NCBI GenBank assembly: GCA_964578835.1
Contig: CAZOEL010000043.1
Location: 1-57,781, forward strand
Direction of reading: 5' to 3'
Source: CAZOEL01 sp964578835
GTDB lineage: Bacteria > Desulfobacterota > Syntrophobacteria > Syntrophobacterales > Syntrophobacteraceae
DNA: 57,781 bases
Part shown: piece after piece, positions 1 to 8,262 of the stretch
Position numbering within the stretch: position 1 is the first letter of the stretch
How the letters are laid out: every line of letters starts with the position of its first letter
Program-made: the position numbers and the translations under genes
The notes under the pieces: generated by a model
Told to the model about the DNA's origin: nothing
Seen by the model: only the letters and a program-made list of their open reading frames with translations
Databases searched by the model: none

Positions 1-164
1 GGGTAGAGATCCTGCCATATTCTCCAAGCCCTGTAAGGGCGAGATAACCACTTTCCGGATATTCCGCCCCTTCAGGGCTCCGGGGAGGTTTGTCCGGCTC
101 CTGGACCCAGGGCGATGCCCTGGGCTATGATATTGCGCCCCTTTGGGGCTTCGCGGCTACCCTT
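1..164 (-). repeat. Dispersed palindrome-rich repeat, copy A (inverted, cut by window start)
   Basis: The reverse complement of this stretch matches the repeat at 7095-7366 over about 140 bases. It contains the element CCCAGGGCGATGCCCTGGG at 106-124, an 8-bp GC-rich hairpin with a three-base loop, and both orientations of the unit AGCCCTGAAGGGGCG. It abuts the stop codon of the helicase gene, so it could also serve as that gene's 3' boundary. Other copies lie at 7095-7366, 37361-37636 and 57727-57781. No transposase is seen, so whether it is mobile is unknown. Confidence 0.85.
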
Positions 165-2681
165 TTAACCCCTTTCAGCCAATGCGCCTGCCGCCGGGTC
201 CCGGGCCGCAAGGTATTTCCGGTGCGCCTGGACAAGCCTGATTTCGCCGTATGAGTAGTCCTCTCCCAGGGCTTGCTTGATCTCCCCAAGCGGCGTGTCC
301 TTCATCGCCGTGAGTTGCCGGTCGATGGTTTTGAGCTTTTCCTCCGTGAGCAGTCTTCCGATAGCGATCCGGCCGTCTTCCACAAAGCCGACCAGATGGC
401 CTTCGATGGTCGAAGTGGCCATGCCTCGCTCCTGAGCTACCTGAGCGATGGTCAATCCCTTGTTGAACAGCTCAAAAGTAACTTGCCTCGTATCGACGGC
501 GGCTGGTCTTCCCTTCTTGGCCAGAGGATCGGTCGCGGCCGACGGCGACGGCCGGGCCGCATCGTTGATCCTCTTCTTTTGCCGATAAGAAGAAATCATG
601 GTCAGCAGCTCCTTGCCGTATTTCGCGAAAAGGCGTTTGCCGATCCCCTTGATGCTCATCAGGGCCGCCGGACTGTCGGGCAGGGCTGCGGCGATCTGGA
701 TCAAAATATTCTGGTGTAATATCATATAGTGGGGAATGTCGGCTTCCCTGGCTTTGGCGGCGCGCCAATCTTTGAGCGTCTGGAAGAGCTCCGGGTGCTC
801 GGCTTCTGATAAGGTATATCCCTCGGTTCTGCTCTTTCTTTCCTTATCGGGCTTCAAGTCTATTTCGGCGGAGGAGAGGGCGCGCAGGTAACGGCCGGGA
901 GAAAAGCCGGACTTGCAGCTCCGCACCGCCGCAAGCTTCACCGCCATTTCTTTCTTGAGCTCGTTGAGGGCGCCCCTGGCGATCTTTGCGATCTCTTTGT
1001 TGTCCGTGTCTATCTGCAGGCTAGTGAGGCAGGCGCCCAGAATCGACTCGAGCTTTTCCTCAAAATAGACCCCGGCCTTGGTCACGCGCTCGAAGATGGC
1101 TGGATCGGCATCCGGCGGCTTGTCGTCCGCAAAGAGCCCGGTCAATTGCCTGTGGAACTTTTCGCTGACCACGAAGATCTCCGCCCCCGCTTTGCCCTCC
1201 AGCTCGTGGAGGTCGCCTACGCCCGACACTCTGATGCGCTCGGTATTGGCGCGAATCACTCGAATAAGACGACCGAGCGTCGATCGCAACTGCGCAAAGT
1301 CGAAGCATTCGGTGAGCAGCCGCTGCTGATAGAGGACCTTGGCGGTTTCGAGCCCCTTCGCGGAAGATGAGGTCTGGGAGGTCTGGGTGACAAATTGAGA
1401 CACGGCCTCATCGGTTTTGATGGCGTGGGCTGGAATGGGAGAGCTCAACACGAGGCCTTCGAAGGTTTTGCAGCGACTCAGGGCAACGTAAATCTGACCG
1501 TGGGCAAAGGCGGCCCCGGCGTCGATGACGGCCCGGTCGAAGGTGAGCCCCTGGCTTTTATGAATGGTGATGGCCCAGGCCAGCTTGAGAGGAAGCTGTA
1601 CGAATTTGCCGACCTTTTCCTCGCTGATTTCCCTGGTCGTGGGATCGATCCGGTATTTGATGTTCTCCCAAACTGCCGGCTCCACCGTGATCTCTTCGTC
1701 ATCGCCGGGACATTTCACGGACACCGACTGGTCGCCGATCCTGGTGATCCTGCCGATCTTTCCATTGAAATAGAGCTTTTCGGGTGACGGATCGTTTTTG
1801 ACGAACATCACCTGAGCGCTCTTCTTGAGAGTGAGCGCGAGCGAGGTCGGATACGAATATTCGGGGAAATCCCCTTCGACTTCGGCATGAAATAAACGGG
1901 GCTTTTCCGGCAAACCCTCGAGCCTGGATGCGTTGATGGCGTCGACGCTTCTGTTGTGGGTGCTCAGCGTGATAAAGCCCTCGTTGTCGCCGGGCCTGAA
2001 ATCCTTCCGGCAACGACTGTTGAGCTCTTGCAGGGACGCCTGGTCGAGCCGGTTGTCGCGCACCCGGTTTAGAAGGTCTATGAACTTGGAGTCCGACTGG
2101 CGGTAGATATGTTTCAGCTCGATTACCACCAGATCGGAAAGGCTGAGGGCGCGACTGCTGAAAAAGTAGGCCGAATCGTAAAATTCTCGCAGGATGGCCC
2201 AGTCATCTTCCTTGACGACGGGGGAGAGCTGCTGCAGGTCGCCGATCATGAGAAGCTGCACCCCGCCGAACGGCAGATCGTTGCGCCGGTAGCGCCTCAG
2301 GACGCTATCGACCGCGTCCAGGAGATCCGCCCTCACCATGCTGATCTCATCGATGACCAGCAGGTCCAGACTCTTCACAACATCTGTCTTCTCCCTGCTG
2401 AACCTGTGCTGATTGTGGCTGCCGTAGCCCTCGACGCCCGGCGCGAACGGACCGAAGGGCAACTGGAAAAAGGAATGGAGAGTGACCCCGCCGGCGTTGA
2501 TGGCCGCAACGCCTGTCGGGGCGGTGACAATCATCCGTTTGTGGGTGCTCTTTTTCAGGTTGTGGAGAAAAGTGGTTTTGCCGGCCCCTGCTTTGCCGGT
2601 CAGGAAGATATTGCGGTCGGTCTGCTCCACAAAATCGTGGGCCAGTTCAAGCTCCGGGTTTGATAGGATGCTCATGGGCAT
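165..2681 (-). CDS. Pif1/RecD-like DNA helicase with HRDC and helix-turn-helix C-terminus
   Basis: This 838-residue protein is a superfamily 1 helicase of the Pif1 type. Walker A is GKAGAGKT at residues 29-36. The Walker B region reads LLVIDEISMV, motif III GDLQQLSPV, and the late motifs HKSQGLTFD and YVALSRC are intact. After the motor (about residues 1-430) comes an uncharacterised middle. An HRDC-like nucleic-acid-binding domain follows at about 650-715 (IKGIGKRLFAKYG), then a helix-turn-helix near 745-790 (GLTIAQVAQERGMATSTIEGHL). It probably unwinds DNA at replication or recombination structures such as G-quadruplexes; that role is known for the family, and the substrate here is inference. 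The start is the first of two nearby ATGs (2681 and 2675); no clear ribosome-binding site separates them. It is transcribed alone. Confidence 0.9.
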   Translation of the reverse strand: MPMSILSNPELELAHDFVEQTDRNIFLTGKAGAGKTTFLHNLKKSTHKRMIVTAPTGVAAINAGGVTLHSFFQLPFGPFAPGVEGYGSHNQHRFSREKTDVVKSLDLLVIDEISMVRADLLDAVDSVLRRYRRNDLPFGGVQLLMIGDLQQLSPVVKEDDWAILREFYDSAYFFSSRALSLSDLVVIELKHIYRQSDSKFIDLLNRVRDNRLDQASLQELNSRCRKDFRPGDNEGFITLSTHNRSVDAINASRLEGLPEKPRLFHAEVEGDFPEYSYPTSLALTLKKSAQVMFVKNDPSPEKLYFNGKIGRITRIGDQSVSVKCPGDDEEITVEPAVWENIKYRIDPTTREISEEKVGKFVQLPLKLAWAITIHKSQGLTFDRAVIDAGAAFAHGQIYVALSRCKTFEGLVLSSPIPAHAIKTDEAVSQFVTQTSQTSSSAKGLETAKVLYQQRLLTECFDFAQLRSTLGRLIRVIRANTERIRVSGVGDLHELEGKAGAEIFVVSEKFHRQLTGLFADDKPPDADPAIFERVTKAGVYFEEKLESILGACLTSLQIDTDNKEIAKIARGALNELKKEMAVKLAAVRSCKSGFSPGRYLRALSSAEIDLKPDKERKSRTEGYTLSEAEHPELFQTLKDWRAAKAREADIPHYMILHQNILIQIAAALPDSPAALMSIKGIGKRLFAKYGKELLTMISSYRQKKRINDAARPSPSAATDPLAKKGRPAAVDTRQVTFELFNKGLTIAQVAQERGMATSTIEGHLVGFVEDGRIAIGRLLTEEKLKTIDRQLTAMKDTPLGEIKQALGEDYSYGEIRLVQAHRKYLAARDPAAGALAERG

Positions 2682-2815
2682 GGCTCGTCCAGGTTTTGGT
2701 CATAATGCTCATTGTCTTGGCTCGCTAAATTTCAGCTGATTATACCCGGATCAATCTAGATCGTTATATGCAAAATGCATTTTATTCCCTTGGGATTTGT
2801 TCGAAATCGAAGCGT

Positions 2816-2914
2816 TCAGGGGATTCTTCCTCTTATCCCTTGCTTCCACCATTCCACGAACGGCCGTTTCCGCGGTTCCGCATCCTCAATGACAAGAATG
2901 CGGGAAGGATTCAT
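2816..2914 (-). pseudogene. Truncated response-regulator remnant
   Basis: A 32-codon frame begins ATG at 2914, overlapping the TGA of the upstream histidine-kinase gene (ATGA arrangement), with AAAGGGAG three bases before it. It opens MNPSRILVIED, the classic first strand of a CheY-like receiver including the acidic pair. It then turns into unrelated sequence and stops after RGRIP. No phosphoacceptor Asp, Thr or Lys region follows. The coupling and ribosome-binding site suggest it was the start of the cognate response regulator, now lost by deletion or frameshift. Whether the stub is translated to any purpose is unknown. Confidence 0.55.
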
Positions 2915-5661
2915 GATTCTCCCTTTATCGAAATATCTTCCGGAACAGGAAAAACGACACGGAAAGCAGAGCCTGCCTCCTGATGCGCGACCACCTCCAG
3001 TTGTCCGCTCAGCTGATCGGCCAAACCGGAGACGAGCTGGAGTCCCAGCGTCGAAGCGGAATCGGGATTGAAGTCGGAAGGCAGTCCCACGCCATCGTCG
3101 CATACACTCAAGATGAGCTTCAGCTCTTCTGTCGAGCTTAGTCCCACGAGGATTCGTCCAGTGCGATTGCCGGGAAAGCCGTGCTTCAGGGCGTTGGAGA
3201 CGAGCTCGCTCACGATCAGTCCGCATGGGACGGCCTGCTCCAGGGGCAGCCCAATCGGCGCGACATCGTATTCCAGCTTGACGCGGGCGGATGCCGGACC
3301 GGATGAGATCAGCAGCTGGCCGCATAAATCCTTCAGGTAAGTGGCGAAATTTATGCGAGCCAGGTTTCCGGAACGGTAGAGGGTCTCGTGCAGGAGCGCC
3401 ATGGATCTCACCCGATTGCGCGTGTCCTGTAAAACGTCCACCACCTGCGGATTATCCGTGCGGCCGGCCTGGAGGCCCAGCAGGCTCGCTACGATCTGGA
3501 GGTTGTTCTTGACCCGGTGATGCACCTCCTTCAAGAGAGCGATCTTCTCTTCCAGCGAATTACTCAAAGCCTTCGTAGCTTGACTGCGCTCTGTGAGATC
3601 GATGAAGCATGCGAGCGTTTCGTTGCCGATGCGGATGCCCGTGATTTCCACTACCCGCTCGGCGCCGTCCTTGCGAATCACTTTGTATTCGGCAGGTCCG
3701 ATGACCCCACCTTTGAAAGCGGCTCTCTCCGCGGCCGTATTCCATGACTCCTTTACGTAATTCCGGTAGCTCGCATCGGGATAGGCTTTTTGCAGCCACT
3801 CCGATATCGTTGGGATGTCATCGGACGCGTAGCCGAAAAGTTGGGTGCAGCGGTCATTGAGAAAAGTCATGGCCCCCTCCCGGTTGATGAGGGCCATGGG
3901 GATGGGAGAGAGCGTGACGACCGAGCGGAAGCGCTCTTCACTCAGCCGCAGAGCCGCTTCCGCCTGCTTGCGCTCGGCCATATCATGAAGCAATGCGCCG
4001 GCCATATTCTCGAAATTGTTTGACAGCTCAGCCAGTTCCTCGATAGAGCTTTTCGGCCACTCGATGTTTGCGTCATTGCCGAATCGATCGGGCAGCGACT
4101 TGGTTAGAGCCTGCAGCTTGACGATGCTGGAGATGAACCCGTTGCTGAATAAGTGGGAGACAGTAACTGCACAGAGGATCAGCAGGCCAAGAAGAGTGAG
4201 CCTCGAAAGACTGTGCCGTGAGATATCTTCGGTAAGAGGCAGGCAGGACGCCTCGACGATTACTTTCCAGTTGGAGTTGCCGGAAAGAGGCGCCGTGCTG
4301 TAGAAGAACGAGCTCCTCCACTGCTGCATAAAGCTTATGTTCGGCTTTGGGTCCGGTTTCCAGAGGAGGGCCTCGGATGCTGTGGCCGCTCCATTCAAGG
4401 AATAGGGACGTGGAAAAGGGTCCATGGTGTTGAGACCGGGGATGGTGCTGGCAATCACCCTGTTGGTTCCATCCGTGACAGTGATGTTGATGTGCTCTTC
4501 CACCAGGTTCTCCAGGATCTTTGTGACCTGGGAGGTGTTCACCACGCCGCTGCAGTAGCCCCTGTATTCTCCTTCAACGATGATGGGGGCAAGGAGCAGC
4601 ACGATGGGAGAAGGGTTTCCGAGCCAGCTCATCATCACATCGGAGATGAATGGCTTTTTTTCCCTTTGCATGATGGCTATATGGGGGCGATCCGAAAAAT
4701 CGACCCCCAGCGTGGATTTGCCGTCCAACTCCAGAGGCGAGTAGCTGACCGTAATGGAGCTCCTGTTGAAAACGCCCATTGTCTTGAAAGCCGGAGTGGC
4801 TGCTTTGATCAATTCCACGTAATGCTGCATCTCATCAAAAGTGCTTGCATCGGGGTCTCCTATCAGGTTCGATAGTATTTGGACGTTTGTGTGGTGCTCG
4901 TCGATCCATGCCGCCATGGTCTTTCGAGCTGCTTTGGAGACAAAGGAAACCCTCGATTCGAAGGCCCCGGTTCTCTTTTCCTGGTATACTCTCATTTCCG
5001 TGATGAAAAGATACATGGATGGGAGGAAGACCAGCGAGGCCATGGTAACGAAGAGCAGTTGAGAGTATGCGATCTTTGCTCCCGTGCTTCTTTTCATGAA
5101 TTTGAAAAGGACATGGGCAAGTGAGGCCGTCAGGGCGTTGAAGACGCCGTTGACGGATTGTTTGAGCATGACGACAAGAGTGCTCTGCAGCTGCATGCCC
5201 ATGAAATAGTGGTAGAAAAGGTAAACCATGGGCATGCCGAGACATGCCCAGTAGAGGATATCGTAAATAACCAGACTGCCTCTACGACGGGAATAGAGCC
5301 TTGAGACGAACAGCGCTTCGCCCGCAAAAATAATGATCGCCCAGGGATGATTCCAAAGTAGGTAGGTGCAGATCCCCGCGACAAAACCGGTTATGGCTCC
5401 GCAGGCTCCGCCGACGCTCAAGATGGCGAGCATGACAAAGAAAGAGCCGATCAGGAAGTCTACATTGAAGAAGAGCTCGACCTTGAGCAAATTGCCCACA
5501 AAGCCGAGCAGGCAGAACAAACCACACACAAAAATCTTGTTGGCGCGCATAAGGGTCGGGGCGTCCCGTTCGCCCCGAGGTATCGAAGCATGATCGGGTG
5601 GCGTATCCCCAACCCTTATGCGCGCCAACAAAATCTTCATACGGGTTTTCAACGGTTCCAT
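2911..5661 (-). CDS. Membrane sensor histidine kinase (multi-TM, Cache-like, PAS, HisKA_2, HATPase)
   Basis: The protein has an N-terminal block of hydrophobic helices (about residues 40-215) and then a further membrane segment and an extracytoplasmic Cache-like sensor region up to about 480. A HAMP-like linker (about 510-560), a PAS domain (about 590-690), a HisKA_2-type phosphoacceptor region HHRVKNNLQIVASLLGLQ and an HATPase domain (SELVSNALKH, DDGVGLP) follow. HisKA_2 kinases usually act on single-domain or output response regulators; here the overlapping downstream gene is only a stub (2816-2914). The start is uncertain. The longest frame starts at 5661, but an ATG at 5550 gives a natural N-terminus (MRANKIFVCGLF) running straight into the first membrane helix. 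The extra 37 residues come from an inverted-repeat arm, and neither start has a strong ribosome-binding site. Confidence 0.85.
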   Translation of the reverse strand: MEPLKTRMKILLARIRVGDTPPDHASIPRGERDAPTLMRANKIFVCGLFCLLGFVGNLLKVELFFNVDFLIGSFFVMLAILSVGGACGAITGFVAGICTYLLWNHPWAIIIFAGEALFVSRLYSRRRGSLVIYDILYWACLGMPMVYLFYHYFMGMQLQSTLVVMLKQSVNGVFNALTASLAHVLFKFMKRSTGAKIAYSQLLFVTMASLVFLPSMYLFITEMRVYQEKRTGAFESRVSFVSKAARKTMAAWIDEHHTNVQILSNLIGDPDASTFDEMQHYVELIKAATPAFKTMGVFNRSSITVSYSPLELDGKSTLGVDFSDRPHIAIMQREKKPFISDVMMSWLGNPSPIVLLLAPIIVEGEYRGYCSGVVNTSQVTKILENLVEEHINITVTDGTNRVIASTIPGLNTMDPFPRPYSLNGAATASEALLWKPDPKPNISFMQQWRSSFFYSTAPLSGNSNWKVIVEASCLPLTEDISRHSLSRLTLLGLLILCAVTVSHLFSNGFISSIVKLQALTKSLPDRFGNDANIEWPKSSIEELAELSNNFENMAGALLHDMAERKQAEAALRLSEERFRSVVTLSPIPMALINREGAMTFLNDRCTQLFGYASDDIPTISEWLQKAYPDASYRNYVKESWNTAAERAAFKGGVIGPAEYKVIRKDGAERVVEITGIRIGNETLACFIDLTERSQATKALSNSLEEKIALLKEVHHRVKNNLQIVASLLGLQAGRTDNPQVVDVLQDTRNRVRSMALLHETLYRSGNLARINFATYLKDLCGQLLISSGPASARVKLEYDVAPIGLPLEQAVPCGLIVSELVSNALKHGFPGNRTGRILVGLSSTEELKLILSVCDDGVGLPSDFNPDSASTLGLQLVSGLADQLSGQLEVVAHQEAGSAFRVVFPVPEDISIKGES
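5537..5631. repeat. Perfect 20-bp inverted repeat across the kinase gene start
   Basis: Bases 5537-5556 and 5612-5631 are perfect inverted copies (20 bp), with further imperfect pairing outside, separated by a 55-bp spacer. The spacer holds its own 7-bp hairpin (CGGGGCG at 5557-5563 with CGCCCCG at 5571-5577). Each arm carries an ATG followed by CGCGCCAACAA, so both strands read M-R-A-N-K-I-F away from the spacer: the minus-strand copy continues into the kinase, and the plus-strand copy stops after about 16 codons. This looks like a palindromic duplication of the gene's 5' end or an invertible-segment boundary. No recombinase is nearby. Confidence 0.8.
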
Positions 5662-5890
5662 GGCATAATCCGGCGTCTTCTCGAGAACGATGTTTTCAAT
5701 CAGCCGACGTCATAGGCAGGCAACGGGTTAGTAATTGCCGAGCCGATAGCCTTCCCTGGAAAACAAGGCAAAGAGCGCGCCGCCCTTATCGCGGTAATGT
5801 CCGAGCGCAATGCGGATTTCGGATTGATTCGGCGTCATATGCTTTTAGATCATCTTTCTGTGATTGGCGAGTTGTTTAAGTTCTTGGAAA

Positions 5891-6292
5891 TCAAATCCTA
5901 ATATCGCCCCTCATCAGTTTTTCAACAAAAGGGATGTCAGCAGGTGAGAAATCAAATTGATCGAGCTCATCGGCCGAAACCCATCTCATATCATCATGAT
6001 CGACAAGTGAAATATCTCCATTCAACCATCTGGCTCGATAGGCGAGCAATCGAATGGAGCCATGGGGATAATGGTGGATGTTTTCCGAAAGGAGCTCATC
6101 GACGCCTACCATGATCCCAAACTCTTCTTCCATTTCGCGCACCAGGCATTGCTCGGGAGTTTCCCCTCTGTCGACTTTTCCGCCGGGAAATTCCCACTTC
6201 CCCGCAAGCTTGTTGCCCGCACTTCGTCGTGCAATGAAGATCTGACTATTATTGATCAAAACCGCAGCAGCAACATCTTTTATCATCTTCAT
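5891..6292 (-). CDS. Nudix hydrolase, MutT-like
   Basis: The Nudix box is complete: G-x5-E-x7-REMEEEFGI, in the stretch starting GGKVDRGETPEQ. The fold order (VAAAVLINNSQIFIARR, then WEFPGGK) is that of MutT-type 8-oxo-dGTP diphosphatases that clean the nucleotide pool, so this function is likely but the substrate is not proven. The frame is open back to 6358, which would overlap the thioesterase gene by 44 bases. The ATG at 6292 (MKMIKDVAAAV) is preferred because it begins at the first beta strand, follows the upstream stop by 22 bases, and has G-rich sequence upstream. It is probably cotranscribed with the thioesterase gene ahead of it. Confidence 0.85.
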   Translation of the reverse strand: MKMIKDVAAAVLINNSQIFIARRSAGNKLAGKWEFPGGKVDRGETPEQCLVREMEEEFGIMVGVDELLSENIHHYPHGSIRLLAYRARWLNGDISLVDHDDMRWVSADELDQFDFSPADIPFVEKLMRGDIRI

Positions 6293-6314
6293 CCCCAACC
6301 ATTCCGAATGAGCG

Positions 6315-6752
6315 CTATGAGCAAGCTTCCTGATTGAAAAAGAGCTTGGAATCCGCATACTTTTGTAGTTCCAGCCTCAAATCGTCAGGGACAGCGACTG
6401 TTTTATTCTCCGTATAGTCATAACATACCTGAACGGATTCCGCTTCTGCGTAGACAATGCCGCTATCGGAAGCATCAATCAGCTCATAGCCCAGGGTAAA
6501 GCTCTTCTTTCCGATCTTCGTCACCCGCATTCGGACGACAACCTCCCTGCACAGCTTGATCGGCTTCAGGAAGTCGCAGCTAACGCGCGCCATGATGATC
6601 GGGAAATCGGAAGGATCCGATATTTTGAAAAAGTCGAAAAACAATCTGTTTCGTCCTTCAGCAAAATAGGTAAAGAATACGGCATGATTGACATGCCCCA
6701 TGGCGTCGAGGTCTTTGAAGCGGACGGCGATTCTGGCTTCATAAATACTCAT
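6315..6752 (-). CDS. Acyl-CoA thioesterase, YbgC/4HBT hotdog family
   Basis: A single hotdog-fold domain of about 145 residues. It contains the family active-site stretch RFKDLDAMGHVNHAVFFTYF, where the Asp and the G-H-x-N turn are the catalytic and CoA-contact positions. Family members hydrolyse short or aromatic acyl-CoA thioesters in the cytoplasm; the acyl group cannot be told from sequence. The frame is open to an ATG at 6785. The ATG at 6752 (MSIYEARIAV) is chosen because GGAG lies 11 bases upstream and the protein then begins at the first beta strand. The Nudix gene follows after 22 bases. Confidence 0.85.
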   Translation of the reverse strand: MSIYEARIAVRFKDLDAMGHVNHAVFFTYFAEGRNRLFFDFFKISDPSDFPIIMARVSCDFLKPIKLCREVVVRMRVTKIGKKSFTLGYELIDASDSGIVYAEAESVQVCYDYTENKTVAVPDDLRLELQKYADSKLFFNQEACS

Positions 6753-7503
6753 GCTTGCATTCGCTCCATTGTGCTCTTGTTGCATTCCACATATCAGAAT
6801 GGACGGGCCTTTTCTCGTTGCGCATCTTTAAGCTTCCGCTTGCCTCTTCTTCAAATCCCTTCATAACTGAAGAGAATCCCCTTCGCCATTCTATTCGGTA
6901 GCCAAGGTCTTGAGCAAGAGCGAAGACTTGCGCTCGGGATGGAAGGTCGACTTAAATAGACTGGCCGTAAAAACAAGACCCGTTGCGCAGTGAAAGGCTC
7001 GTTCCCGGACACGGCAAATTTGTTCTCATTCAGAAATGACCATGTGTACGGGGGATCTTTTGCCCTGCACTTCGCTCCCAAATGCTTCCTGTGATAGCCC
7101 TGAAGGGGCGGAGATATCATAGCCCAGGGCATCGCCCTGGGTCCGGAAGCCGGATAAACCTCCCCGGAGCCCTGAAGGGGCGGAATATCCGGAAAGTGGT
7201 TATCTCGCCCTTACAGGGCTTGGAGAATATGGCGGAATCTATAACCCGGGGCGATGCCCCGGGCTATGGTATTTCGCCCCTTCAGGGCTGGCTCCAACGC
7301 AAAAGTGACTGGAATAGAGGTTAACCCAGCGTTACGATTGTTCAATCATCGCAGAACAAGTTAGCCCTGCGTTCCCGGACGCTGCCGATTGACGGGGCTG
7401 GGCTGGAATCGTAATATTTGTCTACATCGTTTTTTGTTTTGACCTTAGGATGCGATTCTTTATCCAAAACTTCAATCAAAGCTTCGGCTAAAGGAGATCC
7501 AGT
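6753..7503. other. Intergenic region between thioesterase and transporter genes
   Basis: This 750-base gap has no convincing gene. Bases 6786-7094 show no recognisable element, and frames there have no ribosome-binding site or family motif. Bases 7095-7366 are repeat copy B. Bases 7367-7503 are the leader of the ABC transporter operon, ending in AAAGGAG before the ATG at 7504; no confident -35/-10 pair was found in it. Confidence 0.6.
7095..7366 (+). repeat. Dispersed palindrome-rich repeat, copy B (full-length)
   Basis: This is the complete form seen best in the window. It begins with the unit AGCCCTGAAGGGGCG and a hairpin around CCCAGGGCATCGCCCTGGG. A second direct unit (about 7168), the stretch CGCCCTTACAGGGC and the hairpin CCCGGGGCGATGCCCCGGG follow. 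An inverted unit ends the palindromic block near 7289. It closes with a tail matching 57727-57781 in inverted orientation and 37560-37636 directly. The alternating palindromes suggest a multi-hairpin structured element. Confidence 0.85.
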
Positions 7504-8235
7504 ATGAAGAAGCTCATTGGCGCGATCTGTCTGCTTCTCCTGTTGGGCGGATCGGCTCTGGCGCGAACTGTTGTTGTGGCTCAGGACGCCACCTGGCCTC
7601 CTATGGAATTCCTTAATGAACAAAAAGAGATCATTGGCTTCGATACGGATTTCATGAGGGCGGTTGCGAAAGAGGCCGGGTTTGACGTCGCGTTCAAAAA
7701 TGTCGCCTGGGACGGTATCTTTGCCGGCCTGGAGGCTGGACACTACGATGCGGTTTGTTCCTCCGTCACGATTACCGAACAGAGAAAGAAGGCGATGGAT
7801 TTCGCCATACCCTACTTCAAAGTCAGCCAAGCGCTCGTTGTTTCAAAGAGCGTCGATGCAAAGGGGCTCGATGAGATGAAGGGGAGAACTCTGGGCGCGC
7901 AGATCGGCACAACGGGTTATTTTTCCATTAAGAAAGCAGGCGGGGTGAATGCAAGGTCTTACGATGAAATTGGGCTTGCGATGGAGGATCTTGTCAACGG
8001 AAGGATCGACGGGGTGGTTTGTGACGATCCGGTTGCAGCGCAATTTGCCCTCCATAGGAAGGAATATGCTGAAAAGCTGAAGATCGCCGCCGTCCTAGAG
8101 ACAGGAGATGAATTCTATGGAGTGGCCGTCAAGAAGGGAAACAAAGAATTGCTGGACCTTCTGAACGTGGGGGTAAAGGCTGTTTTGGAAAAAGGAATAG
8201 ATAAGGAAATAAGGGCAAAGTGGATCTCCAGGTAG
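7504..8235 (+). CDS. Periplasmic amino-acid-binding protein of an ABC transporter (SBP_bac_3)
   Basis: A 243-residue solute-binding protein of the polar amino-acid (HisJ/GlnH) family. Residues 1-20 are a Sec signal peptide (MKKLIGAICLLLLLGGSALA) with no lipobox Cys, so the mature protein should be free in the periplasm. The mature start RTVVVAQDATWPPMEF and the stretch GFDTDFMRAVAKEAGF are typical of family 3, as are YDAVCSSVTITEQRK and the C-terminal GVAVKKGN. A strong ribosome-binding site (AAAGGAG) precedes the ATG. It is first of three genes with permease and ATPase. The ligand is a polar amino acid by family; glutamine is only one possibility. Confidence 0.93.
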   Translation: MKKLIGAICLLLLLGGSALARTVVVAQDATWPPMEFLNEQKEIIGFDTDFMRAVAKEAGFDVAFKNVAWDGIFAGLEAGHYDAVCSSVTITEQRKKAMDFAIPYFKVSQALVVSKSVDAKGLDEMKGRTLGAQIGTTGYFSIKKAGGVNARSYDEIGLAMEDLVNGRIDGVVCDDPVAAQFALHRKEYAEKLKIAAVLETGDEFYGVAVKKGNKELLDLLNVGVKAVLEKGIDKEIRAKWISR

Positions 8236-8262
8236 CATTTCCTTTATCGGGAGACATCTTCC

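Noticed and set aside
5598..5879. 93-codon plus-strand frame upstream of the kinase
   Set aside because: No family features, no ribosome-binding site, Arg/Ser-rich composition typical of non-coding sequence; the nearby inverted repeat explains part of it.
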